From NCBI RefSeq assembly GCF_043290135.1, contig NW_027464787.1, forward strand, positions 1 to 64,000: a DNA stretch of 64,000 nucleotides, in the 5' to 3' direction. Below are positions 46,913 to 57,800 of this stretch, in pieces. The notes beneath the pieces were generated by a model. The model made no database searches, was not told the DNA's origin, and saw nothing but the letters and a program-made list of their open reading frames with translations. The position numbers were made by a program, and so were the translations under genes. Each line of letters starts with the position of its first letter. Position 1 is the first letter of the stretch. Source of the DNA: Rhipicephalus microplus. Taxonomy: Eukaryota > Arthropoda > Arachnida > Ixodida > Ixodidae.

Positions 46913-48477
46913 GAGCGATATCGCTGCTGAAAAGGCTTAACCTGGAAAAACTCGGCTCTTCAGTAGAAAAGGCGAAAGGTGTAGAGGTAGAACTTTTTTA
47001 CTCCATTAAAACACACAAACCGGAAATGCCGCTGCGCGCGATTGTTTCAGAAAGGGATACGTGGCAGTTGGTTGTATCTCAGTATCTGCAAGAACATCTT
47101 TCTGCGTTGCGCGTAAATGACCCTTTTCACGCAAAAAACTCTGGTGTCGTGGTTGAATACCTCAACAAATGTGAATGCTCCGGTGTTACAGCTTTTAGTC
47201 TTGATGTAGTCGACTTATATTATTCTTTGCCGCATGATCAACTGTTAAACAGCGTAGAGCAGTGCATTGTGGAAGACAATGATGAGATATCGTTCAGGAA
47301 TAGCACGGGAATTTCGACTCAGTCTTTTCTAGAAATTTTGACGTTCTATTTGAAGTCCACCTTCGTCGTATGGCTTGGGAACCTGTACATGCAAAAATCA
47401 GGTGTGTGTATAGGTTCAAGTGTGGCCCCTGTTTTAAGCCAAATTTTTCTTGGGAAGGTGGATGCAGCCTTAAGCACTAAACTTCAACCTGGCACAAAAG
47501 TATTCCGTTATGTTGACGATTATCTGATTATTATCAAAAAGTGTTCAGCAGTGGACGTTGAAAGTATGAAGGCATGCTTCGAGAAGGAAGGCATGGGCCT
47601 CCGGTTCACCTCCGAGCTTCCAAAAGATAACAAATTGCAGTTCCTAGACCTTTCCCTGTTTTTTGGTGATAAGCACCTTTGCTGGCGATATAATCCTCGT
47701 TCTGCAAAACCCGTTCTAGACTACTCTTCCGGACATTCCAAGCTTGTTAAACGCAGAATCGTAATGTCATGCTTACGTTCAGCCCTCGGAAAATGTTGCC
47801 TGCATACCTTGCAAAGTGGTTTCGTAGCACAGTTGGAACGGCTGATAGGTGCGGGATACCCTTCCTACGTAATAGCCTCAGTCTGTGAAAAGCTCTTGCG
47901 TACGGTCAAAAATAATGAAAAACGCACATGTACTTCTTCAGAGAACAAGGAAGAGAATAAGAAGCGCGCGGCAGTAATCCCCTACATTCATAAAATGGCC
48001 CATGGGTTAAAAAACGTGGGAAACCGGTTCGGTGTGCGCGTGGTTTTCTCGGCACCCAATAAATTGGCCAGTATATGTTCAATGGTGCACAGGAGGGCAC
48101 ATAATGCATCTAAAGGTAGAGGATGCCTCCAGAAGCACGTTACTAAGTTTGTTAAGTGCATCACCGGAGTAGTATATAAGATACCCCTTTCTTGTGGACG
48201 TATGTACATTGGCCAGACCAGCCGATGTGTGAACGTGCGTCTCAGGGAACACAGAAGCTCGTTGAAAAATACACCTTACTCCCATTTAGCGTCACATTGC
48301 GTTTCGTGCAAGTGCCAACCTCTGTTTGAGAATACAATTGTTCTGTTCCGGCATCCTCATCAAACTACGCGCGAAATTTCTGAAGCCTATCACATTTCCA
48401 GGAATGCGGACAAATGTATAAGTCATCCTTCCTTATCACTACTTGACTGTGAATTCAGCTACCTAGATAACCCTTAG
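46888..48477 (+). CDS. Penelope-like reverse transcriptase / GIY-YIG endonuclease, N-terminally truncated
   Basis: The enzyme of a Penelope-like retroelement: the RT copies element RNA and the endonuclease nicks the target. The frame is open from 46792. I start it at 46888, where sense sequence begins (VKSKEVKTRAISLL). The first ATG, 47026, lies inside the RT domain and is unlikely to be native. Numbering from that Met (483 aa): fingers motif KTHKPEMPLRAIVSER runs across residue 1; motif A FSLDVVDLYYSLPHD at 57-71 (catalytic Asp 60); motif B GVCIGSSVAPVLSQ at 126-139; motif C YVDD at 162-165; motif D/E region LRFTSE and LQFLDLSLF at 192-212; thumb to about 290; basic linker 295-375; GIY-YIG with GVVYKI at 381-386, YIGQT at 394-398, the Arg of RLREH at 405-409 and Glu 450/453 of REISEAYHI; cysteine cluster CVSCKC at 425-430. 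Penelope proteins are usually about 800 aa, so roughly the first third is missing. No frameshift or internal stop was seen. Its codon and base use is ordinary, unlike the array. Confidence 0.93.
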   Translation, partial: VKSKEVKTRAISLLKRLNLEKLGSSVEKAKGVEVELFYSIKTHKPEMPLRAIVSERDTWQLVVSQYLQEHLSALRVNDPFHAKNSGVVVEYLNKCECSGVTAFSLDVVDLYYSLPHDQLLNSVEQCIVEDNDEISFRNSTGISTQSFLEILTFYLKSTFVVWLGNLYMQKSGVCIGSSVAPVLSQIFLGKVDAALSTKLQPGTKVFRYVDDYLIIIKKCSAVDVESMKACFEKEGMGLRFTSELPKDNKLQFLDLSLFFGDKHLCWRYNPRSAKPVLDYSSGHSKLVKRRIVMSCLRSALGKCCLHTLQSGFVAQLERLIGAGYPSYVIASVCEKLLRTVKNNEKRTCTSSENKEENKKRAAVIPYIHKMAHGLKNVGNRFGVRVVFSAPNKLASICSMVHRRAHNASKGRGCLQKHVTKFVKCITGVVYKIPLSCGRMYIGQTSRCVNVRLREHRSSLKNTPYSHLASHCVSCKCQPLFENTIVLFRHPHQTTREISEAYHISRNADKCISHPSLSLLDCEFSYLDNP

Positions 48478-48668
48478 ACATGTGCCTTGATTACACGCTT
48501 CGCATGCTGCCCTTGATTTCGTCATAATCTTTTTTGACATGCGCATTTTGTGTTTATAAATGTCCTTCCGATGTGGAAAATAAATCAGTTGATAGTTGAG
48601 CGCTCGTGTTGTGTGGTTCCTCGCTTCGTCCTTTGTGTTTTCTCTGCGCTCCAAGTTCGCTGAACGAA
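48009..48668 (+). repeat. PLE inverted arm, right (coding 3' part plus 3' UTR)
   Basis: Partner of 46202-46861. It includes codons from about residue 329 to the stop at 48475-48477 and a 3' UTR of about 190 bp. The UTR contains a GAAAATAAAT stretch near 48576-48585 that could serve as a polyadenylation signal, and ends CGCTGAACG plus an A-run. The right end lacks the additional 40 bp found outside the left arm. Confidence 0.92.
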
Positions 48669-48673
48669 AAAAA

Positions 48674-48686
48674 AGTCTCTAGTTTA
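48674..48686. repeat. Target-site duplication, right copy (13 bp)
   Basis: AGTCTCTAGTTTA, identical to 46149-46161. It follows an A-run (48667-48674), and one A could belong to either. The array continues in the phase expected from uninterrupted paralogues (GGAGTTTCTAGTTGAAGAG). Confidence 0.88.
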
Positions 48687-49030
48687 GGAGTTTCTAGTTG
48701 AAGAGTTTTTAGTTGTGGAGTGTCTAGTTGTGGAGTTTTCAGTTGTGGAGTTTCGAGTTGTGGAGTTTCGAGTTTTGGAGTTTCTAGTTGTGGAGTTTTG
48801 AGTTGTAGAGTTTCTAGTTGTGTAGTTTCTAGTTACAGAATCTCTAGCTGTGGATTTTCTAGTTGCGTAACTTAAGGTTGTGAGGTTTCAAGTTGTGGAG
48901 TTTCTAGTTGTGGAGTTTCAAGTTGTGGAGTCTCTAGTTGTGGAGTTTCTGGTTGCGGAGTATCTAGTTGTGGAGTTTCCAGTTGTGGAGTTTCTAGTTG
49001 TGGAATTGCAGAGTCTCTGGTTGTGGATTT

Positions 49031-49810
49031 TCTAGATGTGGAGTTTCTAGTTGTGGAGTTTCGAGTTTTGGAGTCTCTAGTTGTGGAGTTTCTGGTTGTG
49101 GAGTTTCCAGTTGTGGAGTATCTAGTTGTGGAGTTTCCAGTTGTGAAGTATCTAGTTGTGGAGTTTCAGGTTGTGGAGTATCTAGTTGTGGAGTTTCAAG
49201 TTGCGGAGTTTCTATTTGTGGAGTTTCTAGCTGCGGAGTTTCTAGTTGCAGAGTCTGTGGTTGTGGAGTTAATAGTTGCGGAATCTCTAGTTGTGGAGTT
49301 TCTAGTTGTGGAGTTTCTAGTTGTGGAGTTTCCAGTTGTAGAGTTTCTGGTTGTGAACTTTTTAGACATGAAATTTCTTGTAGCAGAGTCTCTATTTGTA
49401 GAGTTTGTAGTTGTGGAGGTTCTAGTTGTGGAGTTTCTAGTTGTGGAGTTTCGAGTTTTGGAGTCTCTAGTTGTGGAGTTTCTGGTTGTGGAGTTTCCAG
49501 TTGTGGAGTATCTAGTTGTGGAGTTTCCAGTTGTGAAGTATCTAGTTGTGGAGTTTCTGGTTGTGGAGTATCTAGTTGTGGAGTTTCAAGTTGCGGAGTT
49601 TCTATTTGTGGAGTTTCTAGCTGCGGAGTTTCTAGTTGCAGAGTCTCTGGTTGTGGAGGTAATAGTTGCGGAATCTCTAGTTGTGGAGTTTCTAGTTGTG
49701 GAGTTTCTAGTTGTGGAGTTTCCAGTTGTAGAGTTTCTGGTTGTGAACTTTTTAGACATGAAATTTCTTGTAGCAGAGTCTCTATTTGTAGAGTTTGTAG
49801 TTGTGGAGGT
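49031..49810 (+). repeat. 390-bp (26-monomer) tandem duplication, second locus
   Basis: TCGAGTTTTGGAG at 49061 and 49451 and GAGTTTGTAGTTGTGGAGGT at 49401 and 49791 show a 390-bp direct repeat. It is the same segment that is doubled at 40971-41750, with private substitutions (for example TCTAGATGTGG at 49031 and GGAGGTAATAG near 49665). Either the doubled state was copied between loci or the same duplication happened twice. Confidence 0.82.
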
Positions 49811-49989
49811 TCTAGTTGTGGAGTCTCTAGTTGCAGAGTTTCTAGTTGTGGAGTTTCCAGTTGTGGAGTTTCAAGTTGTGGAGTCTCTAGTTGTGGAGTT
49901 TCTAGTTGCGGAGTATTTAGTTGTGGAGTTTCCAGCTGTGGAGTTTCTAGTTGTGGAATTGCAGAGTCTCTGGTTGTGGATTTTCTAGT

Positions 49990-52900
49990 TGTGGAGTTTC
50001 TAGTTGTGGAGTTTCAAGTTGCGGAGTCTCAAAATTTGGAGTTTCCAGTTGTGGAGTTTCTAGTTGTGGAGTTTCTAGTTGTGGAGTTTGTAGTTGTGGA
50101 GTCTCTAGTTGTTGAGTTTCAAGTTGTGGAGTTTAGAGTTGTGAAGTTTCGAGTTGTGGAGTTTCTAGTTGTGGAGTTTCTAGTTGTGGAGTTTCTAGTT
50201 GTGGAGGTTCTAGCTGCGGAGTTTCTAGTTGCAGAGTCTCTAGTTTTGGAGTTTCTAGTTGCGAATTCTCTAGTTGAGGAGTCTCTAGTTGTAGAGTTTC
50301 TACTTGTGGAGTTTCTAGTTGTGAAGTTTCAAGTTGTGGAGTTTCTAGTTGCGGCGTCTCAAGTTGTGGAGTTTCTAGTTGCGGAGTGTCTAGTTGTGGT
50401 GTTTCTAGCTGTGGAATTTCTTGTTGCGGAGTTTTTAGTTGCGGAGTTCCATAGTTGCAGTCTCTAGTTGCGGAGTTTCTAGTTGTGGAGTGTCTAGTTG
50501 TGGAGTTTCCAGTTGTGTAGATTCTAGTAGAGTTTCGAGTTTTGAAGTTTCTAGTTGTTGGTGAGTTTCTAGTTTGAAGTCTCTAGTTGTAGATTCTCTA
50601 GTTGCGGAGTCTCTAGTTTAGGAGTTTCTAGTTGAAGAGTTTTTAGTTGTGGACTGTGTAGTTGTGGAGTTTCCAGTTGTGGAGTTTCTAGTTGTGGAGT
50701 TTCGAGTTTTGGAGTTTCTAGTTGTGGAGTTTTGAGTTGTGGAGTTTCTAGCTGCGGAGTTTCTAGTTGCGGAATTTCTAGTTGTGGAGTTTCTAGTTGT
50801 GGAGTCTTTAGTTGCAGAGTCTCTAGTTGTGAAGTTTCTAGTTGTAGAGTTTCTAGTTGTGGAGTTTCTGGTTTTGGAGTTTCTACTTGTGGAGTGTCTA
50901 GTTGTGGAGTTTCCAGTTGTGGAGTTTCTAGTTGTGGAGTTTCTAGTTGTGGAGTTTCCAGTTGTGGAGTTTCTAGTTGTGGAATTGCAGAGTGTCTGGT
51001 TGTGGAGTTTCTAGTTGTGGAGTTTCTAGTTGTGGAGTCTCTAGTTGCGGAGTCTCTAGTTGTGAAGTTTCTAGTTGTGGAGTTTCTGGTTGTGGAGTTT
51101 CTGGTTGTGGAGTTTCTAGTTGTGGAGTTTCTAGTTGTGGAGTTTCTAGTTGTGGAGTTTCCAGTTGTGGAGTATCTAGTTGTGGGGTTTCCAGTTGTGA
51201 AGTATCTAGTTGTAAAGTTTCCAGTTGTGGAGTATATAGTTGTGGAGTTTTAAGTTGTGGAGTTTCTAGTTGCGGAGTTTCTAGTTGCGGAGTTTTTAAT
51301 AGCGGAGTTTCTAGGTGTGAAGTTTCAAGTTGCGGAGTCTCAAGTTGTGGAGTTTTCAGTTGTGGAGTTTTTCGTTGTGGAGTTTCTAGTTGTTGAGTTT
51401 CTAGTTGAGAAGTCTCTAGTTTTGCAGTTTTAGTTGTGGAGTTTCTAGATATGGAATTTCTAGTTGCCGAGTCTGTATTTGTGGAGTTTGTAGTTGGTGA
51501 GTCTCTAGTTGCGGAGTTTCTAGTTGTGGAGTTTCTAGTTGTGGAGTTTCTGGTTGCGGAGTTTTTAGTTGTGGAGTTTCTAGTGGTGGAGTCTCTAGTT
51601 GCGGAGTTTCTAGTTGTGAAGTTTCTAGTTGTGGAGTTTCTAGTTTTGGAGTTTCTAGTTGTGGAGATTCTAGTTGTAGAGTCTCCTATTGCGGAGTTTC
51701 TAGTTGCGGAGTTTCTAGTTGTGGAGTTTCCAGTTGTGAAGTTTCTAGTTGTGGAGTCTTAAGTTGTGGAGTTTAAACTTGTGGAGTTTCAAGTTGTTGA
51801 GTCTATAGTTGTGGAGTTTCAAGTTGTGGATTTTCTAGTTGTGGAGTATCTAGTTGTGGATTTTTCAGTTGTTGAGTTTCTAGTTGTGGAGTTGCGGAGT
51901 CTCTAGTTGTGAAGTTTCTAGTTGCAGAGTCTCTAGTGTTCAAGTTTCCAGTTGTGGAGTCTCTAGATGTGGAGTTTCTAGTTGTCGAGTATCCAGTTGT
52001 GGAGTATCTAGTAGTGGAGTTTCGAGTTGTGGAGTTTCTTGTTGTGGAGTTTCTAGTTGCGGAGTTCCTAGTTGTAGAGTTTCTAGTTGCGGAGTTTCTA
52101 GTTGTGGAGTTTCAAGTTGCGGAGTCTCATGCTGTGGAGTTTCTACTTGTTGAGTTTTTAGTTGTGGAGTTTCTAGTTGTTGAGTTTCTAGTTTGAAGTC
52201 TCTAGTTGTAGATTCTCTAGTTGTGGAGTCTCTAGTTTAGGAGTTTCTAGTTGAAGAATTTTTAGTTGTGGAGTGTCTAGTTGTGGAGTTTCCAGTTGTA
52301 GAGTTTCGAGTTGTGGAGTTTCGAGTTTTGGAGTTTCTAGTTGTGGAGTTTTGAGTTGTGGAGTTTCTATTTGTGTAGTTTCTAGTTGCGGAATCTCTAG
52401 CTGTGGATTTTCTAGTTGCGTAACTTAAGGTTGTGAGGTTTCAAGTTGTGGAGTTTCTAGTTGTGGAGTTTCTAGTTGTGGAGTCTCTAGTTATGTAGTT
52501 TCTAGCTGCGGAGTTTCTAGTTGTGGAGTTTTCAGTTGTGGACTTTCCGGTTGTGGACTTTCTAGACATGAAATTTCTTGTAGCCGAGTCTCTATTTGTA
52601 GAGTTTGTAGTTGTGGAGTTTCTAGTTGTGGAGTCTATAGTTGCAGAGTTTCTAGTTGTGGAGTTTCTAGTTGTGGAGTTTCAAGTTGTGGAGTCTCTAG
52701 TTGTGGAGTTTCTAGTTGCGGAGTATCTAGTTGTGGAGTTTCCAGTTGTGGAGTTTCTAGTTGTGGAATTGCAGAGTCTCTGGTTGTGGATTTTCTAGTT
52801 GTGGAGTTTCGAGTTTTCGAGTCTCTAGTTGTGGAGTTTCTGGTTGTGGAGTTTCCAGTTGTGGAGTATCTAGTTGTGGAGTTTCCAGTTGTTAAGTATC

Positions 52901-54390
52901 TAGTTGTGGAGTTTCCAGTTGTGGAGTATCTAGTTGTGGAGTTTCAAGTTGCGGAGTTTCTATTTGTGGAGTTTCTAGCTGCGGAGTTTCTAGTTGCAGA
53001 GTCTCTGGTTGTGGAGTTTCTAGTTGCGGAATCTCTAGTTGTGGAGTTTCTAGTTGTGGAGTTTCTAGTTGTGGAGTTTCCAGTTGTGGAGTTTCTTGTT
53101 GTGGACTTTCTAGACATGAAATTTCTTGTAGCCGAGTCTCTATTTGTAGAGTTTTTAGTTGTGGAGTTACTAGCTGTGGAGTTTCTAGTTGCAGAGTTTC
53201 TAGTTGTGGAGTTTCTAGTTGTGGAGTATCTAGTTGCGGAGTATCTAGTTGTGGAGTTTGCAGTTGTGGAGTTTCTAGTTGCGGAATTGCAGAGTCTCTG
53301 GTTGTGGAGTTTATAGTTGTGGAGTTTCTAGTTGTGGAGTCTCTAGTTGTGTAGTTTCTAGCTGCGGAGTTTCTAGTTGTGGAGTTTCTAGTTGCAGAGT
53401 CTCTGGTTGTGGAGTTTCTAGTTGCGGAGTCTCTAGTTGTGGAGTTTCTAGTTGTGTAGTTTCTAGTTGTGGAGTTTCCAGTTGTGGAGTTTTTAGTTGT
53501 GGAGTTTCTAGTTGTGGAGTTTCTGGTTGTGGAGTTTCTAATTGTGGAGTTTCCAGTTGTGGAGTTTTAAGTTGTGGAGTTTCTAGTTGTGGAGTCTCAA
53601 GTTGTGGAGTTTAAAGTTGTGGAGTTTCAAGTTGTGGAGTCTCTAGTTGCGGAGTTTCCAGTTGCGGAGTATCTAGTTGTGGAGTTTCCAGTTGCGGAGT
53701 TTCTAGTTGTGGAGTTGAGAAGTCTCTAGTTGTGGAGTTTCTAGTTGCGGAGTCTCTAGTTGTGGAGTTTCAAGTTGTGGCGTCTAGTTGTGGAGTTTCT
53801 AGTTGTGGAGTTTCCAGTTGTGGAGTATCTAGTTGTGGAGTTTCCAGTTGTGAAGTTTCAAGTTGCGGATTCTCAAGTTGTGGAGTTTCCAGTTGTGGAG
53901 TTTTTAGTTGTGGAGTTTCTAGTTGTTGAGTTTCTAGTTGAGAAGTCTCCAGTTTTGCAGTTTTTAGTTGTGGAGTTTCTAGATATGGAATTTCTAGTTG
54001 ACGAGTCTGTATTTGTGGAGTTTGTAGTTGTGGAGTTTCTGGTTGTGGAGTCTCTATTAGGAGTTTCTAGTTGAGGAGTTTTTAGTTGTGGAGTGTGTAG
54101 TTGTGGAGTATCCAGTTGTGGAGTTTCGAGTTGTGGAGTTTCGAGTTTTGGAGTTTCGAGTTGTGGAGTTTTGAGTTGTGGAGTTTCTAGTTGTGTAGTT
54201 TCTAGTTACAGAATCTCTAGCTGTGGATTTTCTAGTTGCGTAACTTAAGGTTGTGAGGTTTCAAGTTGTGGAGTTTCTAGTTGTGGAGTTTCAAGTTGTG
54301 GAGTCTCTAGTTGTGGAGTTTCTGGTTGCGGAGTATCTAGTTGTGGAGTTTCCAGTTGTGGAGTTTCTAGTTGTGGAATTGCAGAGTCTC
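49990..54390 (+). repeat. 4.3-kb block, downstream copy (paralogue at 36660-40960)
   Basis: Collinear with the upstream copy across several kilobases with scattered substitutions. Private changes include TTTCTATTTGTG near 52366 and CTCTATTAGGAG near 54053, where the other copy has CTCTAGTTTAGG. The two copies lie on either side of the PLE. Edges are approximate. Confidence 0.75.
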
Positions 54391-54889
54391 TGGTTGTGGA
54401 TTTTCTAGTTGTGGAGTTTCTAGTTGTGGAGTTTCGAGTTTTGGAGTCTCTAGTTGTGGAGTTTCTGGTTGTGGAGTTTCCAGTTGTGGAGTATCTAGTT
54501 GTGGAGTTTCCAGTTGTGAAGTATCTAGTTGTGGAGTTTTCAGTTGTGGAGTATCTAGTTGTGGAGTTTCAAGTTGCGGAGTTTTTATTTGTGGAGTTTC
54601 TAGCTGCGGAGTTTCTAGTTGCAGAGTTTCTAGTTGTGGAGTTTCTAGTTGTGGAGTTTCCAGTTGTAGAGTTTCTGGTTGTGGACTTTCTAGACATGAA
54701 ATTTCTTGTAGCAGAGTCTCTATTTGTAGAGTTTGTAGTTGTGGAGGTTCTAGTTCTGGAGTCTCTAGTTGCAGAGTTTCTAGTTGTGGAGTTTCTAGTT
54801 GTGGAGTTTCAAGTTGTGGAGTCTCTAGTTGTGGAGTTTCTAGTTGCGGAGTATCTAGTTGTGGAGTTTCCAGTTGTGGAGTTTCTAGT

Positions 54890-57800
54890 TGTGGAATTAC
54901 AGAGTGTCTGGTTGTGGATTTTCTAGTTGTGGAGTTTCTAGTTGTGGAGTTTCGAGTTTTGGAGTCTCTAGTTGTGGAGTTTCTGGTTGTGGAGTTTCCA
55001 GTTGTGGAGTATCTAGTTGTGGAGTTTCCAGTTGTGAAGTATCTAGTTGCGGAGTTTCTAGTTGCGGAGTTTTTAATAGCGGAGTTTTAGTTGTGGAGTT
55101 TCAAGTTGCGGAGTCTCAAGTTTTGGAGTTTCCAGTTGTGGAGTTTCTAGTTGTGGAGTTTCTAGTTGTGGAGTTTGTAGTTGTGGAGTCTCTAGTTGTT
55201 GAGTTTCAAGTTGTGGAGTTTTGAGTTGTGGAGTTTCTAGTTGTGGAGTTTCTAGTTGTGGAGTTTCTAGTTGTGGAGGTTCTAGCTGCAGAGTTTCTAG
55301 TTGCAGAGTCTCTAGTTTTGGAGTTTCTAGTGGCGAATTCTCTAGTTGAGGAGTCTCTAGTTGTAGAGTTTCTAGTTGTGGAGTTTCTAGTTGTGAAGTT
55401 TCAATTGTGGAGTTTCTAGTTGTGGCGTCTCAAGTTGTGGAGTTTCTAGTTGCGGAGTGTCTAGTTGTGGTGTTTCTAGCTGTGGAATTTCTTGTTGCGG
55501 AGTTGTTAGTTGCGGAGTTCCATAGTTGCAGTCTCTAGTTGCGGAGTTTCTAGTTGTGGAGTGTCTAGTTGTGGAGTTTCCAGTTGTGTAGATTCTAGTA
55601 GAGTTTCGAGTTTTGAAGTTTCTAGTTGTTGAGTTTCTAGTTTAAAGTCTATAGTTGTAGATTCTCTAGTTGTGGAGTCTCTAGTTTAGGAGTTTCTAGT
55701 TGAAGAGTTTTTAGTTGTGGACTGTCTAGTTGTGGAGTTTCCAGTTGTGGAGTTTCTAGTTGTGGAGTTTCGAGTTTTGGAGTTTCTAGTTGTGGAGTTT
55801 TGAGTTGTGGAGTTTCTAGCTGCGGAGTTTCTAGTTGCGGAGTTTCTAGTTGCAGAGTCTCTAGTTGTGGAGTTTCTAGTTGCGGAGTCTCTAGTTGTGG
55901 AGTTTCTAGTTGTGGAGTTCCTAGTTGTGGAGTTTCTAGTTGCGGAGTCTCTAGTTGTGCAGTTTCTAGTGGCGGAGTCTCTAGTTGTGGAGTTTCTAGT
56001 TGCGGAGTTTCTAGTTGCAGAAAATCTAGTTGTGGAGTTTCTAGTTGTGGAATTGCAGAGTCTCTGGTTGTGGAGTTTCTAGTTGTGGAGTTTCTAGTTG
56101 TGGAGTCTTTAGTTGCAGAGTCTCTAGTTGTGAAGTTTCTAGTTCTGGAGTTTCTAGTTGTGGAGTTTCTGGTTTTGGAGTTTCTAGTTGTGGAGTTTCC
56201 AGTTGTGGAGTATCTAGTTGTTGAGTTTTGAGTTGTGAAGTTTCAAGTTGCGGAGTCTCTAGTTGTGGAGTTTCCAGTTGTGGAGTTTTAGTTGTGGAGT
56301 TTCTAGTTGTTGAGTTTCTAGTTGAGAAGTCTCTAGTTTTGCAGTTTTTAGTTGTGGAGTTTCTAGATATGGAATTTCTAGTTGCCGAGTTTTTATTTGT
56401 GGAGTTTGTAGTTGTGGAGTTTCCAGTTGTGGAGTTTCTAGTTGGTGAGTCTCTAGTTGCGGAGTTTTTAGTTGTGGAGTTTCTGGTTGTGGAGTTTCTA
56501 GTTGTAGAGTTTCTAGTGGTGGAGTCTCTAGTTGCGGAGTTTCTAGTTGTGAAGTTTCTAGTTGTGGAGTCTCTAGTTGTGTAGTTTCTAGCTGCGTAGT
56601 TTCTAGTTGCGGAGTTTCTAGTTGCAGAGTCTCTGGTTGTGGAGTTTCTAGTTGCGGAGTTTCTAGTTGCAGAAAATCTAGTTGTGGAGTTTCTAGTTGT
56701 GGAATTGCAGAGTCTCTGGTTGTGGAGTTTCTAGTTGTGGAGTTTCTAGTTGTGGAGTCTTTAGTTGCAGAGTCTCTAGTTGTGAAGTTTCTAGTTCTGG
56801 AGTTTCTAGTTGTGGAGTTTCTGGTTTTGGAGTTTCTAGTTGTGGAGTGTCTAGTTGTGGAGTTTCCAGTTGTGGAGTTTCTAGTGGGAGTTTCTAGTTG
56901 TGGAGTTTCCAGTTGTGGAGTTTTTAGTTGTGGACTTTCTAGATGTGAAATTTCTTGTAGCCGAGTCTTTACTTGTAGAGTTCGTAGTTGTGGAGTTTCT
57001 AGTTGTGGAGTCTCTAGTTGCAGAGTTTCTAGTTGTGGAGTTTCTAGTTGTGGAGTTTCAAGTTGTGGAGTCTCTAGTTGTGGAGTTTCTAGTTGCGGAG
57101 TATCTATTTGTGGAGTTTGCAGTTGTGGAGTTTGTAGTTGTGGAATTGCAGAGTCTCTGGTTGTGGAGTTTATAGTTGTGGAGTTTCTAGTTGTGGAGTC
57201 TCTAGTTGCGGAGTCTCTAGTTGTGAAGTTTCTAGTTGTGGAGTTTCTGGTTGTGGAGTTTCTGGTTGTGGAGTTTCCAGTTTTGGAGTATCTAGTTGTG
57301 GAGTTTCCAGTTGTGGAGTATCTAGTTGTGGGGTTTCCAGTTGTGGAGTATCTAGTTGTGGAGTTTTAAGTTGTGGAGTTTCTAGTTGCGGAGTTTCATG
57401 TTGCGGAGTTTTTAATAGCGGAGTTTCTAGGTGTGAAGTTTCAAGTAGCGGAGTCTCAAGTTGTGGAGTTTTCAGTTGTGGTGTTTTTAGTTGTGGAGTT
57501 TCTAGTTGTTGAGTTTCTAGTTGAGAAGTCTCTAGTTTTGCAGTTTTTAGTTGTGGAGTTTCTAGATATGGAATTTCTAGTTGCCGAGTCTGTATTTGTG
57601 GAGTTTGTAGTTGGTGAGTCTCTAGTTGCGGAGTTTCTAGTTGTGGAGTTTCTAGTTGTGGAGTTTCTGGTTGCGGAGTTTTTAGTTGTGAAGTTTCTAG
57701 TGGTGGAGTCTCTAGTTGCGGAGTTTCTAGTTGTGAAGTTTCTAGTTGTGGAGTTTCTTGTTGTGGAGTTTCTAGTTGCGGAGTTTCTAGTTGTGGAGTT

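Larger units (their letters stand above)
46162..48673 (+). mobile_element. Compound Penelope-like retroelement with inverted 5' arm
   Basis: The 2,512-bp insertion consists of, in order, a 40-bp left tail, an inverted copy of the element's 3' end (46202-46861), a 26-bp direct duplication at the junction, a 5'-truncated RT-GIY-YIG coding region on the plus strand, and a 3' UTR ending in an A-run. The arms pair with no net indel (coordinates sum to 94870) and enclose a 1,147-bp spacer. Penelope-like elements are known to carry partial inverted or direct copies of themselves at their 5' side. The whole structure is bounded by one 13-bp target duplication, so it inserted as a unit. Because the RT N-terminus is missing it is probably not autonomous. 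Confidence 0.93.

Noticed and set aside
46162..48673. LTR retrotransposon or DNA transposon with terminal inverted repeats
   Set aside because: The inverted arms are coding 3' ends, not terminal repeats. The protein has RT with YVDD plus GIY-YIG and no integrase, protease or transposase, which fits a Penelope-like element.
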